From positions 4,854,501-4,918,500 of the forward strand of contig CM045751.1 of assembly GCA_024760905.1 (NCBI GenBank): 64,000 nucleotides of DNA, in the 5' to 3' direction. The position numbers were made by a program, and so were the translations under genes. Shown here piece by piece: positions 22,725 to 37,171 of the stretch. Each line of letters starts with the position of its first letter. The first letter of the stretch is position 1. Origin of the DNA: Plotosus lineatus (taxonomy: Eukaryota > Chordata > Actinopteri > Siluriformes > Plotosidae). Under the pieces are notes generated by a model, which was not told the DNA's origin, searched no databases, and saw only the letters and a program-made list of their open reading frames with translations.

Positions 22725-23815
22725 AATCTGTAAGCTACTCCTCTGATCTCAGTTTACATCCAAACACCATTAGAATTCAGTGCAGCACAGAATTGAAAAT
22801 CCTTCAGCATTAATGTGCACTCGGTAACCCTATACAACCCTAATATACACTGTAATATCTACTGTTTTATGGCGTTGTGTTTCCTAACGAATGAATAAAT
22901 AAATCAACACCCCCCTCCCGATACACGAGGTCGAGCCTCTTTTGGTGTAGTTTTGTTTATTTCCTTTAGGCTCAGAGAGATTATGATGTTGAATTTAAGA
23001 CTTGAACCTGACCAAACAAAACAAAGCTGGACGTAAAGATCTTGCGCATATGATACGATCTATACAGCTTTGACTATATGACCTGCACAGGATCAGTCCT
23101 CTGAGTGGACAAAGCGAGGGTCGAGAGCCTGCTTCACAACAGCATTGTTAGAGAGTTAGATGGAACCTGGTATCTCAATAACATTCAGGTCAAACAAAGG
23201 AAATCTATCTGAGTGCTGTTTAAACCATCTGCACAGACCTGTACAGATGATGTTACAAAATTCCAAACATACAAAACCACACACATGTACAGTTCTTAAC
23301 AAGTGTATTCGACCAGCTTTCAAAAACACGATCAATGTTTTACCCCGGCCAACTCAGAGCGAAGGCAAGAAGCAGCATCAGAGATGCAACACAGTCAGAA
23401 GATGAGATTTTTGCCCTGCAACCATCTGGGAAAAAAAGTAGGACAATCAGATAATGCACAAACATACTGAGCGATAGTTATTTTTTTGTATATTTTTTTT
23501 CAGAAAGCTGTGGTCTTTGCCACGCCCCTCCAAACCCAGAACTCAACTTCCCTTTCCGAGTCCATGTCCTCCGTGGCAGGTGTCATTGTAACAAGATCGT
23601 CATAATGTTTTTAATGTAATGGCGGATCGGTGTCACTGTAACCAAAAGCAATGCGTATCCGCCCTGTGACACGAGCACTAATAAATAAAGTAGTGTATAC
23701 AAAGAAACACAAACAAGCAGCTTTCACAAATTAAAAAAAAAAGAAAATATTGTACATTTAAAAACATTCAAGTATAAAGACCAGCATGTCCTAATACAGG
23801 CTTATCGGGGTGATC
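22725..23815. other. No recognised gene
   Basis: No splice-bounded or similar open frame. It lies downstream of the tbc1d32 stop and may hold the distal 3' UTR or intergenic DNA. Confidence 0.45.
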
Positions 23816-23816
23816 A

Positions 23817-24857
23817 CACTAGAGGTGTGATCTGAAATGCAAATGCAAATACATTGTTTTGTTTTTTTTTTTTCTTTGTGTGAATTTTGAAATTCATATC
23901 AAGATGTTTAGGAATCCTACATCAGATGAATATTCCTTTCATTTCATTTTCTGATCCGCTGAATCCTAATTAGGGTCACAATGAGGCTGGTGCCCATCTC
24001 AGCCGACTCTGGGTGAGGGCAGAGTACACCCTGGACAGTTCGCCAGGCCATCGAAGGGTGGAAACATGCTGACGGCTATGCAGCTCATCTTGTTGAAAGT
24101 CAACAATGGTTCTTCTACATGAACCTCCCACCAGAGACAGTGAGAGACACGGCCGGCCTTCGATAACCCAGTTAGCTGCACTGGGGGGGAGTGGCAACCA
24201 GTTGAGAGGGGGGCTTGAACCCCCACCTTGGGATTAGTGATCCAGCACCTTCACCACCAGACCACCACAGCCCCTCAGGCAAATATTTTGCGACTTAAAT
24301 ACACACATTTTGAAAAGTCCAGAGAAACTCACAACGTTTTGCAATTCAAACAACAATTCAAACTGGCGGCTGATTTGCGAATAAATTGTAATTGGTTTGC
24401 GGATGTTTGGTGAAAAGAAACGAATCTTCTGACAAAACTTTTTTTGTTATTTTGTTTGACTTGTGAATAAAATACAGATGATGATATAAAACACACGGAA
24501 TACAGCAGATGTCAGCACATTGTAAACTTTTGTCAGACTTTACATTTTTCTCCAAGTTGTCGCTTTTCCCTGCGAGCAAAACATGAATAATTTGAGAGCA
24601 ACGCACAACTTTCTGACCTTCTCGCGACTCGTACGGACTGTTTGAGGCAACTCCACATCAGAGCCTCGATTTTGCATCACTTCCGGAAATTTCGAATATG
24701 TTCGAAATTTTTTGCGATGGGTTCACGGACCAAGAAACCAAAAAGCCATGCCGCGAATGTCATGAGACAAATTTGAGAATGTTTTGAGAATGAAAAACGA
24801 CAGCTGAGGACTGCCATTCACATTTTCTCTATCACACCGCTTGTGTGACCAGCCCCT
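23817..24857. mobile_element. TIR element interrupted by SINE-A
   Basis: Left end GGGGTGATCACACTAGAGG and right end CCGCTTGTGTGACCAGCCCC are imperfect inverse copies. The SINE-A copy (23938-24277) lies inside. PIF/Harbinger-like ends are an impression only. Confidence 0.5.
23938..24277 (-). mobile_element. SINE-A, L2-type tail
   Basis: Reversed tail CGCTGAATCCTAATTAGGG, centre CAACAATGGTTCTTCTACAT, head ending CAGACCACCACAGCCCC. Confidence 0.82.
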
Positions 24858-25041
24858 AAAAACCCCCAAACAAGACCACAAAACTCAAAATGAACCCCAT
24901 TCAATTCCATCTATAAACATACAGCTTCCATGTCCCGCCCCAAAATCAACACCAACTATTTGGTCCATTAACTGGATGGATTAATTCCCCCTGATTCCTC
25001 ATTGGACATTTAATATTTTCATTCCCAAAGTCTCTTCAACA

Positions 25042-25161
25042 CTATGCGCTCTTTAGCAAGCTGTTCCTCATGTCTATCAACACCATGGACCTGTATCTGC
25101 GCTCTAAGCTCTCCATGTACTCCAGATAATTGCCCACTCTGAAGCCCTCGATGGGATCCTC
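25042..25161 (-). CDS. tbc1d32: tbc1d32 window exon 13, terminal coding exon with stop
   Basis: 120 nt including the stop: acceptor TCTTCCCTGTGCAG. It encodes [19 protein letters not shown] and ends MRNSLLKSA followed by TAG. The only nearby poly(A)-like signal is ATTAAA (minus strand, 25009-25014), 28 nt after the stop, which seems too close to be the main signal; the 3' UTR end was not determined. Confidence 0.9.
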   Translation of the reverse strand, partial: EDPIEGFRVGNYLEYMESLERRYRSMVLIDMRNSLLKSA

Positions 25162-25887
25162 CTGCACAGGGAAGAAAAACAAGACAGCTGTCAGTATGTG
25201 TGGATTATAGCATTGGGGTCACATTGGAATTTTGTGTGTGAATAGAATTATTAGTCCTATATCCAATATTATAACAAGCATGCAGTAAGCTTCACTTTGG
25301 TAATAAAACTTAAGTATCACATATTCAATATAGCAGGCCCTTTCACTTCCCATCCATATTAAATAAATATGAAACACAGTGTTATCTATTGGAAATTAAA
25401 TGTAATCGGCGACAATGTCTTTCTGAAACCATTTGCTTACTCCTGTATGCAAGTGTGAATGACCTCTGTACTAGGAGCAATTACTCGATATTAGTAAACA
25501 TTGCCATCTTGGTTGATCCAGAGCGCAGAACTATCATCAGGCAGACGTTAGCACAGACAGAGACGATGTGAGTAGTGAAATAACAGGAAGTTTTAAGGAA
25601 CTGCAAACATGTTGGATGCAATGTGTGTGTGTGTGTGTGTATGTGTGTGTGTGCAAGAGAGAGAGAGAGGGGTGAGGTGTGTATGTGTGCGTGGGTGGGG
25701 GGGGGTGTCACGACATTTATCATTGTTATTGTAAACAGCCACAGGACCGGAAAAAAACTACAAGAACTTGGTTGGTTTTACTAGGAAACCATTGCATTCA
25801 GCCAAACATGAACTGATAATGGAACATAAACAACTATCAAAGTCCAAAAACATGCACAGTAGGCTAACTGGCTGTTCCAAATCACCC

Positions 25888-25935
<48 letters not shown>

Positions 25936-28900
25936 GTTGTGTTAGTGCGAGCAATGTAACAGCTTGGCAAGCTGTCTAGGGTGTACCCACTCTCGCACAG
26001 AATCGTCTGGGAGGGGCGCCAGCCTTCCTGTGATGCTATTTAGAATTAAAAGGCTGAGAAAAAGAATGAATGAATGAATGAATGGTAATTACTGCCCTTG
26101 AAATAATAATAATCTCTCCATTTCTCACAAAATCAAACCAAAGCTGAATGCGCAGCAGTACTACACACCCATTTTACGGCGTGTGAGCAGATGAATGTGA
26201 ACGTCGGCCAGTAACTCCATGTGTTGACATGAAAGGAATGAAATGAAGGACTTTAAACTGCCTCCGGAATTAAAAACAACATTCCGGTGTACACAAATAA
26301 ACGAAAGGAAAAATTACCTCTTATGGTTTTGGCATGTCAAATGAAATATGGCTGCAGGGTAAGCATTTTTTTTTTTTTGGCCACAGCTGGACACTGCGGT
26401 TTATTTGGCAATGACACGCAAATTAAATGAATTACAGCACGAATCAGCGAAATTCAAGCGAGTAATGAGCCTCAACTGGTGCAAAGCAAGTGATAAAGAT
26501 TTTATTGACGGCAGAAATAAAATCGGTTACGTTAGAATCCAACGGTTGATTTATTTTTAAGCAAGCACGTGACTATTCAATAGATAAACAAAAAACTCAA
26601 ACTCGAACCCAGGACCTTCTTGTTGTGAGGTGGATGCGCTAACCGCTACGTTACTGCGCCGCCTGATGTAATCTTCTCCGAACTAACATGCTCACTTTGA
26701 CTTCATCCATTTAAAAGTTTATGAATTATTACTGTGTGTCTTGTTTATTCTCTATTTTCAGATTTTCCGATGCCACTTTGTTTGTTGATGGTTTTATTTC
26801 TGTGAGACAACCTTGAATGTCTGGAAAGGCGGCTTTAAAATAGAATGTATTGTTCATCCATTAATTATAATATGACGCTTATCCGTCAAGGTCATGACGG
26901 AGGATGGAGCGAATCCCAGCCGAATGTGGGCGAGAGTCTGGGGACAGACTGAACAGGCCATCAAGATACTGCAGGACTGAGATAAAGACACAACCAACTA
27001 ATCACACTGCCACCTAGGGGCAGCTTAGAGTACCCAGTGACTTGACTGTGAGGGAGAACCCAAAGGAAACTGATACAGGAGGAAGGAAGGAAGTATGAAT
27101 AGTATTTATATCAATAAGAGTAATTATTGGGCAGTGGTGGCCTGGTGGTAAGGCGCTGGATCACTGGTCCTAAGGTTGGGGGTTTGAGTCCCACTCTCAA
27201 CAAGCTGTCACTGTTCCCCCAGTGTACCTGGGTTATCAAAGGCTGGCCATGTCTTTCACTGTCTATGGTGAGAGGTTCATTTAAAAGAATCATTGATGAC
27301 TTTCGACAAGAGGAGCTGCATAGCCGTCAGCATGTTTCCATCCTGCAATGGTCTGGAGAGCCGTCCAGGGTGTACTCTGCCCTCGCCTGGAGTCAGCAGG
27401 GATGGGTGCCAGCCTCCCCGTGACCCTAATTAGGATTAAGCGGTTCAGAAAATGGATGCATGGATAAAAATTATTACAATCCAGGTTGATGCTGGTCATT
27501 TTTATATACCGAATTTGACGTAATAAGCGCCCTGCTCCAATAAGCGGGGTTTATTATAAGCCAGTACTTATTTATTTTTTTTTCTTCCATCTAATAACCG
27601 CCCATGTGTACTGCTCGCAAAATGGTAATCAAACTTCCCAATTTTATTTGATCAGTCTCAGTAACCGTAAAATGAGGTGTTAACTGCCTGTAAAAGTGAG
27701 TTTACACGGTATTTCAAGACTTCCTGCCACTGAGGAATGTCTATAATGTTCATCAGTAACAACACATTTGATTGTTCCACCATGCTTGAAAAAACAGGAA
27801 AATATTTTTGCTGTGTTCTCTTGATAAATGCCCAACAATCGATGAACCATTAAAAACTGATACAGCAAAACTATGGGATGCCAGATATGGAGCAATCAGA
27901 AAGTGATGAGTATTTTTCACCTGATTCTCCTGCTCACTAACTTCATAAATTTAAAGACGTTCCTGGCCATGTGCTTTTGTTTATGTTTGTGTTGATTGGG
28001 TCAACGTACCATGTGCTAAAGTTGACATTGTGTTAATTGGCTCATTTTACTTGAGAAAATGTTTAAAGGAAATCTATAAAGGAAAGCACAGGGAGGGAAA
28101 TGTATGGGAAGGAAAAGTCTTTTTTTTTTATGCTGTTTTCTGTTTATTTTCAGTTTTCATGTAAGTAGTTTGGTCGATACCAAAAAATGAATAACACAAA
28201 TACCAGTAAAACTATTTTATTGTCCTGTTATTATTCATGTTTTTCACTTCGATGGTAATAAGCACTAATAAGCGCCCACCCACTCCAATTTTTTTAAGCA
28301 CCCTGGGTGCTTATCATGTCGAATACGGTATATATATATAAAACAGTTCATGAAACTCTTTCTATTAAAACAGTTTGATGAACCTTTTTTTTTTTTAATA
28401 AAAATGACCAGCATCAACCTGGATTGTAATAATTATTATCCAGCCGTCCATTTTCTGAACTGCTTAATCCTAATTCGGTAAAGTAAAGAATTCGGTAAAA
28501 GGGTGTTTGTCTTTTCTCTTTTTTTAATTTTAAGAAAGTCTGAAAGTTGTTAATATTTAGCTTTCATGCAAAAAAAAAAAAGTTTCACAATGTTAATGCA
28601 ACTACAAATGAGTAAAAAGTGTGTCATTCTTCATTCATTTTTTGAGCCGCCCATCTCCGGGTGAGGGCAGGGTACACCCTGGACAGCTCGCCAAGCCATT
28701 TCAGGTCATTCTTAATTACTCAATTATTAATAATATACATATTTAAGCACTGTCTAAAAAGTGGAGCTCCCCTTGAGGTTTCCTTTCTGTTTATAATAAA
28801 TTATTTATTGCAGTAGAATATTACAGTGATTTTCACCAGTAAATTGAGTAGAAGTGCTGCCTCAAAAATTACATAAAATGATGTGGATTTGTTGTCGTTC

Positions 28901-30006
28901 AGATGTTCTTTCTTGGGGGAAAAAGTTTCTTTTTATACATTTCCAACTATTACTGTGAAAGTCTGCACTAATATTTATAGGATTGCTGATTGGCTGCTCA
29001 GTCTGTGCTGTATGTGGATACTGGACAGACCTACATATCATGCGTCAGTTCACATTGGACTCTCCCTTCCCTCCACACGCCTCCCCAGCATAAATCGTCT
29101 CCTCCAGCATCCCAGCAAAGAGTTCCAGGTGCATCGTCATCTCGCCCCATTGCCTGCCAGCTGACAGCCCTTCCTCCTGGATGTCTAAGAAAACCGTCCT
29201 CAGGCTTTCCCTGACCACCATGAAGCTCAACACCAACCCCCCCCCCCCCCTCTCCTCTGTCCTCTGTCCTGGGTCTGTGTCAGTCTTGCACATTCGACAG
29301 CGAGTCCATACAACGGGTGAAAAGATTCAATCTCTCTGGTGTGACCTTTCGAAGTCCTCCCATTCATTTATGACTCATTTCTTTGATTCGCCGTCACTGC
29401 TAAACGTCCGAACACCATTTTCTAATTCCGCCTTGGACTTTCTTTGCAAGCTCTGCACATTGATCCTTACCCCTACTGAGTCTGTCCCATTTATTCTAAT
29501 ATGTAACCATTATACACGAACAATTCATAATTTCCTCACAGCTGTGTGTAAATGTCAAATGTTAAGGAGGGAATAAAAACAAATGGTTGATTCTGTGAAA
29601 GGAAAAGAAATAAAATCAACAGTCCTAGGTGTGAGACTGTTTGTGATGGTTGTGTGCGTGTGTGTGTTGGTCCTGCATAGATTGGTGAGTTGTTCAGGGT
29701 GTAACCCACCTTTTTCCCCCCAAAGTTGGTTGAGATAGGCTCCAGCCTCTTTGTGGCCCTGATAAAGCATAAGGCCGGACAAAAACTATGACTTTAAATC
29801 TGGATTAGAGTCAAATTCAACTCTTTTTGAGTTCAGATGAATTGGGCTGTATTCCTCCCGCAGCGTCCAACTGGCAACAAGAGACAATTAACTGCTACTG
29901 ACGGGCAACTGGATGAATTGACATGTCACAAACTTTTAGCTTGTAAGGACGTTGCACAGTTAAAGTGGAGCCATGGACTTACCCCCCTTAAACCCTGCAC
30001 CAAAAT

Positions 30007-30055
<49 letters not shown>

Positions 30056-30180
30056 ATGAGTTAGACTGAGAGGGAGAGAAAGGAAAACAGAGACGAAGAG
30101 CCCAAAAAAAGCAATAAATTTGAAATAACATTACGTTTATATTCCAGCAAATTATATTAAGAAGTAGTTGGGTGGTCCCA

Positions 30181-30246
<66 letters not shown>

Positions 30247-30550
30247 AGATTGAGAGAGACAGAGAGAGAGAAACCAGGACAGTGTGTTTTGTCCTTGGTT
30301 AAACATTGCTATGAGAAGTTTATGTTTTTAAAGCGCTTGCGTGGGTTCCTCTGGGTATTCCAGTTTCCTTCCACGGTCCAAAAACATTCTCATAAGCATT
30401 TTTAAATTGTTAAAACAAAAATTATTTGTGTTCCTTGTGATGGTCTAGTGACCCAATTGTGGTGTAATCCGCCTTTGCTCACAGTTGGCTGAGACAGGCT
30501 CCTGCGACGCAAGTAGAAGTAATCGGTTGGGCACGTGAGTGACAGTGAGG

Positions 30551-30594
<44 letters not shown>

Positions 30595-31526
30595 ATAGAT
30601 GATAGGGTTCCATCACTTGTACATGTTATAACCACAAGCAGTATAATATATTTAAATCAGTGCATTGATTATGGAAATGTATGCAACACATCCTGACCAA
30701 TCAGATTCATGAATTTTTTATCTCTGTTGAATAAACATTGATTAAACAACCGAACGTACTACAGTTACACAAAATGCAAAGTAATTGAACTGAATAATCG
30801 CAGGCTCTGTTTCAGAGTGTGATCTTTAAAAAAGGAGGCAATCAAGTCTTCTGTTCAAACAATTACGACTTCAAACATCTACAAACATGGAAAGCATGAA
30901 AAGCGGCGGGTATTAAAGCTGAAAGTAAACTGTACAGATGTTTTGCTTTTTGATTTATAAACTCCTGCCGTCCCACAGGAAGTGGCCTGCGGAGCTCAAA
31001 GAAAGAGCTTCAAAATAGGTTTATAATAAAATTAAACTTTCATGATAGTTAAATGAAAATTTCAGCAATAATTACGATGCAAACACATTAAAGGTGGTAT
31101 TAATTAATAAAGAAGCAAAAAAAAAAAAAGAAATTAAAAAAAAAAAAAAACCCAATAGATAAGCATGCTGTGAACTTCTCATGATCCTGTGCTGAAATCA
31201 TCGCAATGTAATGGAAGATGATTGTTCTTTTGGATTTATAAGAACAAAGAACGGGCTTTATTCACCCTTCATCTGAAGGATCCACAGTCAGGTGGCACAG
31301 TGGTGGAGATGTGAGCACCTCCTCCCCATAACAAGAAGGTCCTGAGTTTGACTCCCAGGCTCTGGCACAGGGAGAACACTCAGCACACAGAAATGCCTTC
31401 ACCAGCTGCAGGGCTCAAAGCCAGGACCTTCTTGCTGTGAGGTAGGTGTACCGTCAATCCACACTTATGCGCATTAGGCTAACTGGCAGCTCCAAGTTGA
31501 CCATAGATGTGGGTGTGAATGAGTAT

Positions 31527-31566
<40 letters not shown>

Positions 31567-34500
31567 CTTCAGGAAGAGTTGCAGGTCCTGGGTCTGGGTG
31601 TGCTGTAGTATTTCCTGTTGCAGGTGCTTCAATACGGCAATGCACATGTACACTTGGTAGTCGACACCCATGATGATGCATGTGGTGACGTAATGGCAGA
31701 TCTCAGGCCAGTCCAAATAGTTCCAGAAACATTGAGTCAGCCACTGCATGCACATCTTTATATAAAAAAAAAAAAAAAAAAAAAGGTGAGGGGGGTGTTC
31801 AAGTAAGTGCAAAGAATTTTAAAATGTAAATAATACTGAATGATTACCAGATATTAACTCAGAGAAAATGCTAAAGTATAGCACATGATGCCCCGAGTTT
31901 GAAGTTTTGTGTAAAGACAGGTCGGCGATGATGGGGGTTAGGGTAGAACAACTGAGCGGAAGTTGTTTACGCAGCTCGCTGGGCACTGGAGTAATGGTGG
32001 CTGTTTTGAGGCCGGTCGAACCATACATTACAGTAGTGGGACGTTAAAGTTGATGGTAACAACCCCCCCCCCCCCCCCCACGCGAATTGATCTGCACATG
32101 CTTTGAGTACCTTTCCTGTTACTCTGTCTGGACCAGTAGCTTTCCTCGTGTTGATTCAGCGCAGGAGGGCTCTGATCTGGTGTTGCTGCAGCCAAATGGG
32201 GTCGTCGCCCTTTTCTGGAAGACCAGGGCAGGTATGTGCCTCTTCCATTGAGTTGGTTGAAGCAAGCGAAGAAGGTTGTGCACCTCGCTGTTAAACCATA
32301 GTTTCTGGTTCGGGAACACTTTAACAGTTCTTGTTGTGGTTATACAACCTGCACCACCATCGTATAATAGTCGAGGTGACACTGTGTTCACATGACCGTT
32401 TATTTTAACATTCAGAATAAATTATGAAGATGATTATGATGATGATGATGATGATGATGATGATGTTTAAATTAGATAATATTAAGGATTGAATAAAAAA
32501 AAGTCACATTCTCTAATATTTTGATTGGAGGCATTTATCCCTGATCACACCATGTAATCTCTATGGTATTGTTGCTCCAGTTGGTCCGGTGGAGGCTCAG
32601 CAACGTTAATTCTTTTTTTTTTTTCTTTTTATCCTTTTCGGCTTTTTCCCGTTCTCGAGAGTCGCCACAGCGAATCATCTGATTCGAACATTTGATTTGG
32701 CATGTTTTTTTTTTTTTTTTACGTTGGATGCTCTTCCTGTCACAACCCTTTTAGCAAGGGACAGAAACACGGTGACGGATTTGCAGCCTACTCTTTACGA
32801 AAGTCAGCAATGGTTCTTTTACATACCTCTCACCATAGACAGTGAGAGACATGGCCCGCCTTTGATAACCCAGTTAGCTGCACTGGGGGGACAGTGACAA
32901 CCCTGTGGGGACTCGAACCCCCAACCTTAGGATCAGCGATCCTGCGCCCTATACCACTAGATCACCACTGCCCCTATAGCAACGTTAATGTGGTTATAAA
33001 ATGAAGTTGCTGATGATCTGAATGTACTGAATGAGGCAGGTTATCACATCAATGCATTTTTCCATCCCTGATGTCTTGGACATAAAATTAAGGCTCAGAT
33101 AATCAAAGAGTGGTTCAGGGGGAATGAGGAATCATTTTCACATATGTATTGGCACCCCAGAGTCCTGATCTTGACCCTATTGAAAGCTTTCAGGATGTGC
33201 TGGAGAAGACTTTATGGAGGGGTTCAGTTTCTCCCTCATTGATTAAAGACTTCGTTGAGAAATAAACCCGACACTGGCTGGTAATAAATGTTACGTTGTG
33301 TTGAAACACTGTCATGAAAATTGAAAGCAAACCTAAAGCTGGGACAACCTATTCGTGTGAGTAATTTATTTTTGACAAAGCACTGTATTAACTAGGTTTA
33401 AATCAATGGAAAACATCAGACAAGTTGAATGATGTCCAAATTCCCGATTTCCCAAATTCCACATTGAATATTCCATCTCACTTTGAACGCAAATGGTGAT
33501 TGCAGAACGTTTTTCAAAGTTATGGGTATAGTGGATTGCAGCATAACTTCAGGGGAAGAGGAGAACAGAGCCTGGAGAGGGAATAACTGTTCACAACTCC
33601 GTTGTTATAACACACAGTACCAGTAAAAAGTCTGGACACACCCACACTCATCATCATCGTCATCATCGTCATCATCTTCCAGGGTTGGGGTGTGGGGGCA
33701 GCAGCCTAAGCTGTGAGATCCAGACATCGCTGTCCCCAGCCACTTCCTCAAGCTCTTCTGGATCAACACCAACACGTTACCAGACCAGTCGAGAGCCACA
33801 GTCCCTCCAGTATGTTCTGGATCGACCCTGGGGTCTCTTCCCAGTTGGACATGCCGAAAAAAACACCGCACCATGGAAGTGCTCAGGCGGGATTCTAACC
33901 AGTTTCCTGAACCACCTCAACTGGTTCCAATTCAAAACGGAGGAACAGTTTGTTCCAACCAAGGCTCCTCACGGTTGGCTGATGAGCTTCCTTCGCAGGG
34001 CAGCCTGTGAAGAAACCTCATTTCAGCCGCTTGTATCCGCAACCTTCATCCATATCCACGCTTTCGAAATGACATAGACGATGAGTCCCAAACTTTTGGA
34101 AGTGTTTTTGACCTTCTAGAGGACATCGTCCTATCCATTCACTTTCAGCAAGTGATCCTGAAGCTAATCCGAAAGCAAGGCCGTATCAAATCGAGTCATT
34201 CTTTATTCCCATCCCATCCTTAGAACATACACAGGAAATGCTGCAACAATAAATTGGAGCATTTCTACAAAGTCTGAAGAACAGAATAACATCAGCATCA
34301 AAGTGGTCAGAAATTCAAGTGTAATCCGTCCTTTGGAGTGATGTCGAGTTTCAGACAACGTGTGATGATGTTCTGAGCTTCAGTAGACAGCATCTCCTCC
34401 CTGAGTGTACGTCCCTCTCTGGCTGTTTAATAGGTTTATGAAATCTGGAATCTCAAGCAGACCTGTGCGAGAGCACAGCTGCCCTTCTCTGATACAGGTG

Positions 34501-36753
34501 ATACTCAATTTCTTTCCCTGAGATTCGCCCACTTCTGAAGCCCTTATTCGGATTCAGGACTCGCTTGCGGGGCATTACACCCCGCCCGCCCAGGGCTCTT
34601 CAATATTGACTAAATTTAAATGAATATTCATATACACTTCATATGCACAATAACTCCACTAGATTTAATTCGGGATGTAATTTGTAGGATTGGTGTAGAC
34701 ACCACGTGTGTAAATCACATAGACACGGTGTGACTCATGTACACTCAGAATCAGATGGAGGAATAAAGACCAAAGTCTCCTCCCTGGAGGCAGAAATCAG
34801 GTCGGCCTTTAAAAGACACCTGAGATGAATAAGAGAAAAATCAATGCTGAGCCTTTGGTTTGGATTTAAGACTGCATGCTGTGGAATGACTGGAGGGATT
34901 TGAGAGGTTTGAATGTGAGATAGAGCCCAAGGTCGATCAATAAACATGAAAAAAGGAGGGATGATTAGAGCCGGCCAGAGCCGGTTCTCCCGTCCTACCG
35001 CCATCGATAATGACACCAGTGATTGTATCATTAATTATTATTTGGCTGATCTTCTTTTCGGTCCTGTACATTTGTAATCACCGTGACAGACGCCGAAGAC
35101 TGAGGAAGCGAGACTGGGAATGTTATTGTCGAAGTTTCAGATCCGTAGATTCCGTGAATCAAAAGGTTAAAACTTTAAAAAAATAAAAAGATGGAGACAC
35201 CCATCCATCACACACATATATGCTTGCTGAATATTCTGCATCTTAATTTCAGATTCATGATGCCTTTATGTGTTCTCGGAATTATACTACTTTATGCCAG
35301 ACCCGAGGTTAACAAAGCCGCTTAGTCTGAATTATGGTTGCCGTGAGGCTAGACACCCATCTCAGCTGACTCTGGGAGAAGGTGGGGGTGCACCCTGAGC
35401 AACTCACCAGGCCATCGCAAGGCCAACACATGCACAACCATCCACACTCACTCTCATACCATAGGGCGATTTGTAACCGCCAATCAGCCTACTGTGCATG
35501 TTTCTGGACTGTGGGAGGAAACTGGGGTACCGGAAAGAAACCCATGGAAGCACAAGGAGAACATCCAAACTCCCCACAGAAACGTGCTAACCACTGCGCC
35601 ACTGTGTCACACCCATGACAACCACTTCCCCATCATCACAGGTAGACAGTTTCTGAGTTGGGTCTTCTTGCTCAATAACGAATAAATTAGATACATTTTC
35701 CTGTTGAATTCTACCGAAAGGATGAAAGAAATGTTTTTTTTTAAGCAGACATGTCATCAGAAGAGGAAAAAAAAAATCCCAAACAGGATATCTTTCCTCG
35801 TTTATACATATTTATTGGTTAGATGTCCATATTTTAGTATAAAATGAAGGTACCATTGGTTTACTCTTCAATAAATGCATCCTTGCTCTGCAATGGCCTG
35901 GCAAGCTGTCCAGGGTGTACTCTGCCCTCTGCAACCCTAATTAGGATTAACTGGTTCAGAAAATGAATGAATGAATAAATACATCCTTGAGGAAAAGGTT
36001 CTGAGGCCCGTCAACAAAGGAGCCGTGTCCACCCCTGGATACCAAACACAACGACACTGCATGTACTAGTTAGCAGTGATAAATCCTACCCAACTAAACT
36101 AGCTCTGGCTCAACATGTAGCTGCTTACTTAGCTCGTTGCTAAGGTTCTGGTGAGTCTGTTTCCCATATTTCTGAAACACATCAACGTACGAAATCAGAT
36201 CACGGCTCTTTTTGCCCCCACAAGAACATTGACTTGTGCACCGATAAAGTGTATTAACTCTGACAGCCACTGGATGGCGCTGTAAAGGTCAAAGTGAGAG
36301 GTGTGAGGTTTTCCCTACCTGTGAGGAAGTGAAGCCGGACATCCTGAAGGCAGAGAAGACCAGAGGCACTTCGGCTTTTAGCAGCATCTCCACATAGTGA
36401 GCGGTGCAGGAGTACAGAGGGGGAACACCCGACTGAGCCATCTCCGTCGGCATGTGCACCTGAGGAAAATGGGTGTGGCAATGTGTCACAACGAAATGAT
36501 TGTTGAAGTTAAATTACAAAAACTTCTACGAAAGGCTAATCTTCAGTATAAGGGGCTGATTGGTAGATTTTGTGCACCACAATCCAGTGAAACAAGCAAA
36601 AATAAATAAGGGATCATCATTCGTTCATTTAATGAACCGCTTAATCCGACCTGTCTGTCCCTCTCTGTATCTGTCCATTTATCTGTCTGACTGTTTGTTC
36701 ATCCGTTTGTCTCTCTGTCCACCTGTTTATCCGTCCATCTGACCCACCGTTTA

Positions 36754-36787
<34 letters not shown>

Positions 36788-37114
36788 CATTGGAATTCTG
36801 ACTGTTGGCCTGTGTGTCTTGTCCATCGATCCTGCAACACACTACAGCTTTTACCTGTTTGATGGACAAGTGAATAGATTTTTTCCTTTCTGAACTCCTG
36901 ATACTTCTTTTGCAGCCGTATCCTAATGGTTAAAGAAGTGGCTTTGGGACTAAAAGGTCGCTGGTTCGATTCTCAAATCAGCAGTAAAACTGTTTCGCAG
37001 TGGGAAGTGAGCAGCACCTTCCCTTTCTCCACATAATTGACTGATCTGCACTCCAGCAAGGCACCTCACCCCGTCTGCTCTCTGGGTGCCGACACTGTGT
37101 GTTTAGGCTCACTG

Positions 37115-37171
<57 letters not shown>

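Noticed and set aside
29045..29293. 82-codon minus-strand frame with a plausible-looking soluble sequence
   Set aside because: No splice junction compatible with tbc1d32, interrupted by a poly(C) tract, and the opposite strand looks faintly LINE-like.
36645..36790. CRISPR-like short direct repeats
   Set aside because: Tetranucleotide microsatellite without spacers, in vertebrate DNA.
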